Shown: in pieces, positions 1 to 9,764 of the stretch
Numbering within the stretch: the first letter of the stretch is position 1
Layout of the letters: each line of letters opens with the position of its first letter
Source of the DNA: Dolomedes plantarius
Lineage: Eukaryota; Arthropoda; Arachnida; Araneae; Dolomedidae
Assembly (NCBI GenBank): GCA_907164885.2
Contig: OU015493.1
Span: 117,276,193-117,340,192 of the forward strand
Length of the DNA stretch: 64,000 bases
Reading direction: 5' to 3'
Notes under the pieces: generated by a model
Told to the model about the DNA's origin: nothing
Database searches by the model: none
Seen by the model: only the letters and a program-made list of their open reading frames with translations
Made by a program: the position numbers and the translations under genes

Positions 1-1
1 T

Positions 2-1879
2 GATGCCCTACAGAAGGTACTTGGGATCATTGGCGAAAATCGTAAGAACAAGCTCTATACTTGTATGATCACATTAGACATACAAAACGCCTTTAATTCG
101 ATCAACCCAAAAAGGGTAATAGAGGCAATAAATGAACTCAACATGGACACTAATCTCAAGAACCTAATTATTGATAATCCAAGCATTAAGCTCCTTCAAG
201 GAGACTGGAATTACAACGTGGGAGTACCTCAAGGTTCCTCGTTGGGACCAATACTTTGGTTATTAGTAATCAATAGCATCCTCAGAGCTGAAGAAAACAA
301 TGTGGGATTCTACATCCAAGCCTTCGCGGATGACCTAGTCATCCTAATTAAAAGTCAAGTAGTTTTTAAGTTCTGACTTAAGACCACCCAAGTTTCACCT
401 TTAGTTAGAACCAATGAAGCTCTAACTAAGGGTGAAACTTGGGCAAATCACAATGAACTAAGGTTGAACATTGATAAATGTAGTTTCACTATAGTGGGTG
501 CTAACACAAAAAACCTCAGGAAACCAACTATCAAGCTATGCGAACAGAATATTAAATATGCAAAGGAGCTGAAATACTTGGGTGTTATCATAGATAACAA
601 ACTCAACTTCAATGCTCACTTAGATCACGTTAAATAAAAATCACTGGCAACAATGCACAAGCAACTAAGATACTCCAGGAAATCCTGGGGTATCAAACCA
701 CTCGTCGCTAAAGAAATTTACCAATTGGTAGTTGAAAAGATACTACTACACGGAGTCCCCACCTGGTATAACGCCACAAGGCGAATGAATGATAAACTCT
801 TGAAAATTCAGAGACCATTTCTATTGCTCTTGACGAAATGCTACAAAACGGTAGCAACAGATACAACTGATGTCCTGGCGGGATGTCTGCCATTAGATCT
901 AAAGGCTCAAATGGAAAAAGTGTAACACACGATAACCAAGGAAAATGGTGCATATACAGTAGGCGGACTCGCCTTAGACAGCAACAACTGTGAAGTTCGA
1001 AGCTTCAAGATCAACTTAGTAAAGGACATTAGCAGTATAGACTGCTCGGCCAAACTAGAGCCGAGGTGTAGTACCCAGTACTACACGGATGGTTAAAAAA
1101 TGGATGACAAAGTGGGCTCAGGGCTCATTAAGTACAATAATGAAAATAAACTATACGAACTCATAGAAAGGAACTCGGATCACAATTCTTCGTATCAAGC
1201 GGAGCTAAGAGCAATAGAGATGGTAATTGAAGATGCAACCAGGACTCGAACCATAGAGTTCGATGTATTCACAGACTCCATGAGTGCACTACAAGCACTC
1301 AAAGCGAAAAGCTATAAGAGCGAGTTGGTAGATAATATAAAAAAGGCAATAAAAGTACATAATCTAAATATAACTTGGCATTGGGTGAAAGCCCATGCAG
1401 GTAATAGCAGAAACGAAGAGGTGGATGAAGTCGTCAAGAAAGCGATCCAACTTCCAACCATCAATAATGAGTAAAAACTCACTAAAAACAAACTAAAGGG
1501 CATTCTATTGAAGGATGCAGCCAAAAAGTGGCAAGACAGGTGGAACAACTCCACCAAACGCAGGCCGACCTATGAGATTTTCCAGACGGTTCGTCTGGAT
1601 AGAGTCCAAGGGGACTTCCTAAAGAATCAAGCGATTACTGGACACGGCTGCTTCGGGAAGTATCAAGCAAGATTCTTCGGGAAGATGGACCGCCGCAATT
1701 GTGGGGAAGAACAGACAGTCGAGCACTGTCTATTCGATTGCAGCAACTTCAAAGATCTACGTGAAGACCTACCAAGGAACGCCCGAAACTGGGCTAAAAA
1801 TAAGTTTTATAGTGATCACTACTGCAGCCGAGTAGTGGCCAAAATTGTAAAGAAACTGATGGACTTGCACATCCATTAA
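2..1879 (+). pseudogene. Decayed non-LTR retrotransposon pol (reverse transcriptase + RNase H), 5' end outside window
   Basis: The frame starting at base 2 stays in register to 1879 with no frameshift but carries five stops (374 TGA, 635 TAA, 923 TAA, 1094 TAA, 1472 TAA). Reading through them gives reverse transcriptase landmarks: a PQGSSLGP block near 220-255 and the catalytic AFADDLVIL box near 323-349. Next comes a thumb region with the LLHG.PTW and IQRPFLLL blocks (653-925), then an RNase H domain. That domain has a YYTDG start (1082-1093, where the stop falls right after TDG), a Q-AEL-A block near 1196 and an FTDSMSAL box near 1270. The C-terminal tail has a GHGCFG...C..C..EQTVEHCLFDC pattern. 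The order RT, RNase H, Cys-rich tail matches R1/LOA-type LINE pol proteins. The N-terminal endonuclease lies outside the window. The copy cannot encode a full protein. Family placement is from motif resemblance only. Confidence 0.85.
387..443. repeat. 24-bp inverted repeat (hairpin) inside the LINE pol
   Basis: Bases 387-410 and 420-443 are reverse complements with two mismatches, separated by a 9-base loop. The hairpin sits just after the FADD box, where related proteins have a short variable spacer, and the first in-frame stop (374) is just upstream. It looks like a small inverted duplication within the element. Confidence 0.8.
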
Positions 1880-2197
1880 GTCCATAAGCTTGTCATACTG
1901 TATTTTGTAAAGAAGTTTCTCTGTTTAACATATGCATTTTGAATACTCTTAATATTTGTATTCTATATAACACGTTCTCTGTATAACAATTTGTTTCTCT
2001 GTATAAACTATGTAACATATTATCTGGATGTAATGGTATTGTATATAAGTGCACTGTAATTTGGAAATAAATAAAGGATTCCCGTGAAGGGCGAGTCGAT
2101 ATAGTTGCATTAGTTCCCAACCAGGTCTATGGCCTGGGCTGGAAGTATCGATAGTGCACGAGAGAGGCACATTTTGGCAATATAGTTTGAAATTCAT
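1880..2197 (+). other. Probable 3' untranslated tail of the LINE
   Basis: AT-rich non-coding sequence directly after the last pol stop, with AATAAATAAA near 2067-2076. It lacks a clear poly(A) or simple-repeat tail, so the exact 3' boundary is unresolved. It ends at the start of the solo-LTR candidate. Confidence 0.4.
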
Positions 2198-2202
2198 CTA
2201 AG

Positions 2203-2562
2203 TGTTGGAGCCTGGTATGTGCTCCACCGACAGTTGACGGCTTCGTGCGATTCGTTATCATCGAATGAGTTGGATGCCTTACGGCGGGCCGACGTAGAGT
2301 TTAAACATATAAGTAGTGGCGTGGCTGATTTCTGACAGGGTTTTTTGTAGTACGCGGGATGGTAAACGGAATTTTCGAACGCGTTAATTTGCACGTTGTC
2401 TGCTAGCAATGAGTGCTGTATTCATGTTGCTTAATTGTTGTTGTAATAAATAGATTTTAGTGTAGAAAACCTCGTCGTGTCCTGTTTGTGGTGAGTTCAT
2501 TGTTTAATATATATATTACCTTAAGTTAGGTAAAAACGAGTAAACTTCGCAAAGTTATTACA
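2203..2562 (+). mobile_element. Probable solo LTR (360 bp)
   Basis: The segment begins TGTTGGAGCC and ends TTATTACA, the TGT...ACA ends usual for Ty3/gypsy and BEL LTRs. It is flanked by CTAAG (2198-2202) and CTAAT (2563-2567), a 5-bp target duplication with one mismatch. A CATATAAG TATA-like box (2306-2313) and a downstream AATAAA (about 2444) fit the U3-R-U5 order. It is much richer in GC than its surroundings. No internal coding region adjoins it, so it would be a recombination remnant. It could still be an unrelated non-coding segment. Confidence 0.5.
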
Positions 2563-2567
2563 CTAAT

Positions 2568-3130
2568 AGCCTTAATATTTATTTCGCCCACTATAAAAGG
2601 AAATTCTTAATCATTCTCCAAACAGTTACTGATTGAAACTTGATAAGACTTCGAAAGAAATGGGTCTATTGACGAGATTCCATTTGAAACCATTTCCATT
2701 AGCAGTTATACATTTATGATAAGGAGGAAGGGACACAGATCTCCCGTGACGTGTAATCACGTCTGCTGAGATATTGAAATAAAGTAGATATGTTTAAAAT
2801 ACATTTCGTGAAATGATTAATGCATATAAGATATAAAATCTCAAGAGGCCTGCTTCATGAAAATAAAGCAATATAGTTAAGATTAGATAAATAGTAAAGA
2901 GGAAGGGAATTAAGGAAACTACATTAAAAGTTTACAGACACGTGGAAAATTATTGACATATGGAAAAGTACATTTTGTTGAAACACATGGAAAAGTACTT
3001 CAAAGTGAAAACTGAAGTTTGATTTATACTAGCTGGAAAATCCCCTAAATATCTGCAATATCCGCAGAATTACATGTGCTGAAAGTGGTAAATGATCCTG
3101 ATTCGAGTATTTGAATATCTATCTAACTAC
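2568..3130. other. Unassigned AT-rich stretch
   Basis: No credible ORF, TIR or tandem repeat was recognised here. It lies between the LTR candidate and a microsatellite. Confidence 0.5.
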
Positions 3131-4206
<1,076 letters not shown>

Positions 4207-4208
4207 TA

Positions 4209-4626
4209 TATATATATATATATATATATATAATGTGTGTGTTTTCGTTCGTTCGTTCATGACGATAAGGGCCTATTCACATAAAATCCAACAGCGTCAA
4301 CGTTAAAGATTCCGTTGGCGCTGATTGGTTAATGTACTGAATGAAAGTAAAATGTATATATCCGAAAACAGAAACTATTAAACGATTACTTATTATGATT
4401 GCATAAAGGTCTGAAGTGGCAGTATTTCAAGCAGAATATTATGTTTTGTATTGCTGTGTTATCTCCCTAATGATCTCTGTTTCAAGTATTATAAAGTGCT
4501 TCTTATCAGTATGGTGATAAGAAACCCTATCGTTCAATGACAACAGAGTTGTCAAAAGGGAAAATTTCCCAGCGCTTTATCTCAACGTTTCAATTCAGCA
4601 GACCCTCTCCTTTAAAGAGCTATATT
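4209..4626. other. Short non-coding stretch with a PIF-like terminal sequence at 4269-4330
   Basis: After a short (TA)n run, TAA (4266-4268) precedes GGGCCTATTCACATAAAATC and a near-palindrome, CAGCGTCAACG ... CGTTGGCGCTG (about 4292-4325). A related sequence occurs at about 17914-17960. It may be one end of a PIF/Harbinger-type element whose other end I did not find. The rest holds nothing recognisable. Confidence 0.35.
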
Positions 4627-4707
4627 CACACACACACATGCATTTATACGTACATAGTCATACATATATACATATCCATCCATCAATATATATATATATA
4701 TACATAC

Positions 4708-4770
<63 letters not shown>
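4627..4770. repeat. Compound (CA)n/(TACA)n/(TA)n microsatellite
   Basis: A short CA run near 4627-4638, then CATA/TACA tetranucleotides and a long pure TA tract ending at 4770, directly against the outer Tc1 element. The long Tyr/Ile-rich frame across it is a repeat artefact. Confidence 0.95.
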
Positions 4771-4773
<3 letters not shown>

Positions 4774-4920
4774 GTGTTTATCAAAATAATGGAAACACTA
4801 AGAAATATCACGAAAACATTTATTTATACGACGCAGGAGCACCTTTGTTATGTAATACCACCTGATTCACCTCGGAATTGGATTATACACGTCATAAATC
4901 ATGGTTTAGAATATATTATA

Positions 4921-6331
4921 CACTGCTGGCCACCCAAATTGCAACACAAAGAAAGACAAGAGATATCACAAAAAAATTTATTTTGTAGATAACATGTTGA
5001 CCAAGTATCAAATGATTAAATTTATAGACTTCTGTGAAGTGTGGTTCCTGCCAAAATCAGTAGACAGGGTAGCCGCCATTGTTGGAGATCACCGCTGCCA
5101 CAAGCCTCGGCATTGATTCAAAGAGACTTTGGATGAGTTCTTGGGGTACAGCAGACCAAGCAGCTTCCACACGTTGCCAAAGTTGATCTGCTGTGGCAGC
5201 TGGGGATGGAATCTGGGTCAATCGTAGAGCAACCGTGGACCACATGTTTTCTATCGGCTAAAGATCCGGAGAGCGAGGCGGCCAGGGAAGCAATTCAATC
5301 TGGCGATTGACGAAGAACCATTGGACAATGCGTGCCACGTGTGGTCGCGCATTATCCTGTTGAAATATGGCTGTGGACAAGCCCTGAAGGTAAGGAAGGA
5401 CAACTGGTTCCAACACCTCGGAGATGTAGCGCTGGCTGTTTAAAGTACCGGCAATGCGTACTAGAGGTGTGCGAGAGTGATATCCAATACCGCCCCATAC
5501 CATAATACCAGGTGCAGGACCAGTGTGGCGGTGCATAACGCAGCTGTTCAGCATCCTCTCTTCACGGTGTCTCCAGACTCGAATGCGACCATCGTGGTGT
5601 TGCAGACAGAAGCGTGACTCGTCAGTAAAAACAATTTCATTCCGTTCCGCCGTCCACATCCTTCTGTCATCGCACCATTGACGGCGAAGACGTCTGTGGT
5701 TCTGCGTCAAGGGTAGACAAAGCAATGGACGTCTTGCGGACAGACCACTCTGCTGTAAACGGCGTCGAATGGTACGCGCTGACACTGGATGATGCGTTAC
5801 AGACTGCATGTGCTGTGCTATGGTTCGTGATGTGACTGAGCGATCCGTCACTGCCATGCGCACAATTTGCCTGTCATCACGTGAAGTGGTGCGCTGAGGT
5901 GGATGCGATCGAACACGCCGGTCCGTCGTACCCTCCTGCATCCAACGATCACATATCCGCATTACAGTTTTTTGGTTTCGTCCAACACGACTATCGATTT
6001 CCCTGAAAGATAATCCACAATCTCGGTAGGCCACTATCCTTCCTCTGTCGAACTCGGATACTTGATCAAAAGATGATCGCTGTTTTCGACGAGGCATAAT
6101 TGATCGTTTTTTTGAAAAAAAACCACAAGAAAAACACAATTGTCGAACTTGAAATCGTCGAAATCTCCAAGCCTTAAATAGCGCTTTGAAGTGGCGCCAC
6201 AGGCGCGCGTGATGTGCGTCTGCGCTGAAATTCTAATCATTTGCATATCTCACCTCCGCTAATGCATGTTGTAAATTTCATGTTATTTGCATGTTTCCTT
6301 CAGGGTGTTGCATTTACAGTGGCCAGCAGTG
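4921..6331 (-). mobile_element. Nearly intact Tc1 (DD34E) element
   Basis: Ends CACTGCTGGCCAC (4921) and its reverse complement (ending 6331) form imperfect TIRs of ~28 bp that both include a TGCAACAC block. TA dinucleotides flank both ends (4919-4920, 6332-6333). The length, 1411 bp, fits a full Tc1. It is inserted inside an older Tc1 fragment and is therefore younger than it. Confidence 0.93.
5057..6097 (-). pseudogene. Tc1 DD34E transposase with one nonsense codon
   Basis: Reading from ATG at 6097 (MPRRKQRSSF) to the stop at 5057 gives ~346 codons, full length for Tc1 transposases. The N-terminal bipartite helix-turn-helix is visible (SEFDRGRIVAYRDCGLSFRE), followed by a second HTH and the WVIFTDESRF-type box (here EIVFTDESRF) with the first aspartate. 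The second aspartate is in FQQDNARPH and the glutamate in PIENMW, with 34 residues between them. The only lesion is a TAG at about 5258-5260, between DL and PIE, where the family has serine or asparagine. An upstream in-frame Met at 6139 is unlikely to be used because the family starts at MPRR. It encodes cut-and-paste transposase acting at the element's TIRs. Confidence 0.93.
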
Positions 6332-6457
6332 TACCATTCTTGAGGGAGAAACAATGAAAGTTCATGTAGAGATGATGTGGTGGATATCGATACCTGGCTC
6401 TATCGGCTTATACAGATCACAGTGGTTGGATGATATATAGACGGGGGAATTGTACAG

Positions 6458-7030
6458 TAGGGAGGAATGAAAAATTTTTTTTTTTAAATTTCAATATGCT
6501 CTAGTTTTGAAAAGTTGCCTTTTAACAAAATAAAGACGGAAATTAAATATTAGCGTAATTGGTGCATGTTTTCAGAACGCGCAAGAAGGGCAAACTTTTG
6601 GTTTTTATTAAATTTTTGACAAATTTCGCAATTATTTTGAAATTGAATACACTTGTAGTACAAAAAAGTAGCAAAATATGTAATTTAAACATTCCTTTTA
6701 GTCAGGACACCTGCTAAACTGATTGTATGATACTTTTTTCTTCATAACAAGTAATATATATAAAAAAAAATTTAAAGTCAATTCCTACTTAGGTCAACAA
6801 AGAAAAAATTTGAGTGTGAACTAATAGTAGGAATTGAAAAAAAGAATTGCATGCCAGAACCTTGCCTACTCTGCGAGATTAGGAGGAGGGGAAAGAGAGA
6901 GAAAAAGTTTGTCAAGTTGGGGATTCGATCTCGCAACCTACAGGACGGGAGAAGCCCGAGATACCGCTGTACTACCGTTTACACAGTAACAAGAGGGAAA
7001 TTACTATTCAAGAGCAAGAGACGCTCTAGG
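6458..7030. other. AT-rich region with local direct repeats
   Basis: Contains a T-tract followed by AAATTTCAATATGCTCTAG (about 6483-6502) that recurs near 7483-7502, and AACTAATAGTAGGAATTGAA (about 6819-6838) that recurs near 7380-7400. The repeats bracket the SINE-like patch and the 170-bp duplication. No protein-coding gene is supported. Confidence 0.5.
6917..6985 (-). pseudogene. tRNA-derived sequence (SINE head or tRNA pseudogene)
   Basis: On the minus strand this reads like a decayed tRNA. There is an A-box-like TAGTACAGCGG (6964-6974), an anticodon-arm-like CGGGCTTCTCCCG, and a B-box-like GAGATCGAATCC (about 6921-6932). The T-stem and anticodon stem do not pair well enough for a functional tRNA. 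It is GC-rich against an AT-rich background. The overlapping 66-codon + strand frame (6851-7051) is not a credible gene. Confidence 0.5.
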
Positions 7031-7370
7031 TCTAAAACTAAAATTGATTAATTAAATTTAATTAATGAATTAATATTTGAAAAAACTGTATTAACATCAA
7101 GTGTCATCCACTACAAGTTTAAAAAAATGTATTTGAACTTGAGTGGATGAATAAAAAGTACTTTTATTAACGAGTGAAAATTTGAACAAGATATATATAG
7201 TCCAAAACTAAAATTGATTAATTTAATTTAGTTAATGAATTAATATTTGAAAAAACTGTATTAACATCAAGTGTCATCCACTACAAGTTTAAAAAAATGT
7301 ATTTGAACTTGAGTGGATGAATAAAAAGTACTTTTATTTACGATTGAAAATTTGAACAAGATATATATAG
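7031..7370. repeat. 170-bp tandem duplication, two units
   Basis: 7031-7200 and 7201-7370 are nearly identical, differing at only a few positions by eye. Each unit contains a CATCCACT ... AGTGGATG hairpin with arms of about 14 bp and one bulged base (7106-7150 in unit one). Confidence 0.95.
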
Positions 7371-7666
7371 AGAGAGTGTGAACTAATAGTAGGAATTGAA
7401 AAATAGTACACATAAAGGCACTTAAGGACGAGGCACTTAAAAGACACTCGGACATCACGGTGGAACGAAAAAAATTTTTTTTGAATTTCAATATGCTCTA
7501 GTCAGCAAAAGTTGTCTTTTAAAATTAAAATTAAGAATATAAAATCTTTTTGTTCTACTAAAATATTTTCAAGTGCCGCAAAGGGGTTTCAAAATGGATA
7601 TTTTTATGAAAAAGTGATTATATTTGTATCTTTTGTTAATTTCTTTTATAGTATATTAAAATAATG
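7371..7666. other. Unassigned AT-rich sequence
   Basis: Carries second copies of the short repeats described for 6458-7030. No gene was recognised. Confidence 0.4.
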
Positions 7667-9502
7667 TATATTTTCTGCAAATAAATATTCAAAATATGAT
7701 ATTTTGACAGAAAACTTACATATTCTAAGTATTTCTAATTTTTAAATGCCATAACAGAACTACTGATTTTGTGGAATTTCTCGATTTTCATCATATTAAT
7801 TTTACAGTAACATATTCTTATAATACACATTGAACTAAAAGAAAAACAATTTTTAATTGACGGACCTTAGTTAAAATAAACAAATCACACTTATTTAGAA
7901 AAATATTAATGCAATGTCTATAAAGGCAAAACGTTATTTTGAAAAAAAAATTTCATGCTTTTCAAAAGTCCATAGTAATCACATATGGTTTCCATTACTT
8001 ATTTCACTGACACATTGAATTGTTTTATTGTTTAAAATTTTGGCATTATCTTTTGAGAATGTATTTTTGTTTTTATCAATGCATCTCTTGCAGAAGTACC
8101 ATGAACGGACAAGGATGACCCGGTAACTAATTTAACAATCCTTTCTACTACTTGTGTGTGACATGGAATGTTGTTGAAGTCAATAATTTAAATGAACTGC
8201 CCCTACGTCACCTATTTTGTTTCCTAGATGGACAAACTAAAGGTCCAAATGAATTTGGAGGAGAAATAGGTAAACAACTAGACAACTGCTATGAACTTCC
8301 AGTGATTGAATTTTCACCTATTGAAAATAACATTCTATTACTAGAAATTAAGGATGATTTAAGCGTGGACACAAAATATTTGTTAGAAATGTGTAATGCA
8401 ATCTCTGTTGGAAAGTGCTCTTCTGATTTGTCCATGAGAAAACCAGGAAAATTTTGTCATTCACGATGGCTTACATTAGCAAACCGAATACTTCGCTTGT
8501 ATGTGGGAAGACAATGTCCTTCAATAAATCTCCGAATACTAACTGAGTACGTTTTGAAAGTTTATGCACCAATTTGGTTTAACATAAAGCTGAAACCATC
8601 TTGTATCCATGGATCGAAGCATATGTGGAAACTTTTAAGATATTCACATTACCTCAATCAGACTCTTAAAAATGTAATTGACCCTGTCATTCAAAGAAAT
8701 GCATACTTTGCAGCTTCTGAAAATCTCCTCCTTTGTATGATATTCGACGATCGCAGTCATGTAAGAGAGCTTCGATTACGTCTGATTCTAAAAGCAAGGG
8801 CGGAAAATGAAGAAGGCATCAGAAAGAATTTAGTTCCACATATGAACTTTGATGCCAAGGATTATATTGATATGATTGAATGGAATGATGTTAAAGTAAC
8901 AGAACGTCCTATGACGTGGCATGTTTCTGATGACAAACTTAAGCAGTTTATAAAGGAAGCAAAAGAATCTGATCACGAGAAACAAATTATTGACTTCAAC
9001 AACATTCCATGTCACACACAAGTAGTAGAAAGGATTGTTAAATTAGTTATCAGGTCATCCTTGTCCGTTCATGGTACTTCTGCAAGAGATGCATTGATAA
9101 AAACAAAAATACATTCTCAAAAGATAATGCCAAAATTTGAAACAATAAAACAGTTCAATGTGTCAGTGCAATAAGTAATGGAAACGATGTGTGATTACTA
9201 TGGACTTTTGAAAAGCATGAATATCTTTTCAAAATAACGTTTTGCCTTTATAGACATTATATTAATATTTTTCAAAATAAGTGTGATTTGTTTATTTTAA
9301 CTAAGGTCCGTTAATTAAAAATTGTTTTTCTTTTATTTCAATGTGTATTATAAGAATATGCTACTGTAAAATTAATATGAAAATCACGAAATTCCACAAA
9401 AACAGTTGTTCTATTAAGGCATCTAAAAATTAGAAATACTTAGAATATGCAAGCTTTCTGTTAAAATATCATATTTTGATTATTTTATTTACAGAAAATA
9501 TG
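7667..9502. repeat. Large inverted repeat: ~520-bp arms around a ~790-bp core
   Basis: The left arm (about 7667-8189) is the reverse complement of the right arm (about 8984-9502), with scattered substitutions and small indels. The inner edges are sharp: homology ends at CAATAATTT (8181-8189) and AAATTATTG (8984-8992). The right arm contains the last ~65 codons of a reading frame plus 3' sequence, and the left arm is an inverted copy of the same. No obvious target duplication was found. It may be a transposon whose TIRs extend into coding sequence, or an inverted duplication after insertion. Confidence 0.9.
8152..9174 (+). pseudogene. Transposase-like protein, 5'-truncated, of an unnamed multicopy family
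   Basis: An open frame of 340 codons. The first ~13 codons (to about 8190) read the inverted arm and are not native, so the genuine part starts near NELPLRHLF. Visible blocks are LFCFLDGQTKGPNEF, GKFCHSRWLTLANRILRLYV (8446-8505), VIDPVIQRNAYF, an acidic MIFDDRSHVREL block, and PCHTQVVERIVKLV near the C-terminus (9006-9047). The His/Trp pattern and the PCHTQ.VER block resemble proteins that recur in many copies in arthropod genomes and look like RNase H-fold transposase C-terminal halves. I cannot name the superfamily. The absence of any internal stop over ~985 bp of AT-rich DNA suggests recent coding function. The N-terminal half is missing, so this copy is probably non-functional. Confidence 0.6.
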
Positions 9503-9515
9503 TCTTCCCAACGGG

Positions 9516-9600
9516 ACGTGGAGTCCTCCAGCAGGACAATGCTCCATGTCACAAGGCTCGAACTGATCTAGAGTGTTTCCAGGAACATAATGCTTAAATA
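9516..9600 (+). pseudogene. Short Tc1-like transposase fragment
   Basis: About 28 codons reading GVLQQDNAPCHKAR, the Tc1/mariner box with the second catalytic aspartate, followed by a stop. No TIRs or other parts of this copy were found nearby. It abuts the right arm of the inverted repeat. Confidence 0.75.
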
Positions 9601-9608
9601 TCTTCCTG

Positions 9609-9764
9609 GATTATCTCAATATTTACAGGGGTCGTATAGGATATGCCGAAATCAACTCCCTTGTTCTTAAAAGGAAAACGAAAAACGTAATTAATCTACG
9701 CACAAGAAAATTTAAAAAGAATTTAGAATTTTGAAAGGGTTTTGTGTTTTTATATGTTATAGAA
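9609..9764 (+). repeat. Interspersed repeat, copy 1 (second copy at 13600-13748)
   Basis: Starts GATTATCTCAATATTT, continues through CAGGGGTCGTATAGGATATG, and ends in a GTTTTTATATG block. It is closely similar to 13600-13748 in the same orientation. The family was not recognised. The second copy ends where the DD41D element begins. Confidence 0.85.

Larger units (their letters stand above)
4771..6457 (-). mobile_element. Fragment of a Tc1-like element split by another Tc1
   Basis: Bases 4771-4920 and 6332-6457 match the first ~270 bp of the element at 16299-17567, starting with CAGGTGTTTATCAAAATAAT. The two parts are separated by the Tc1 at 4921-6331, with TA as target duplication. Similarity stops near 6457 at a point internal to the full-length copy, so only one terminus survives. 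The strand follows the full copy, whose transposase reads on the minus strand. Confidence 0.8.

Noticed and set aside
6851..7051. 66-codon basic frame
   Set aside because: It overlaps a tRNA-derived patch on the other strand and has no domain; composition follows the SINE-like sequence.
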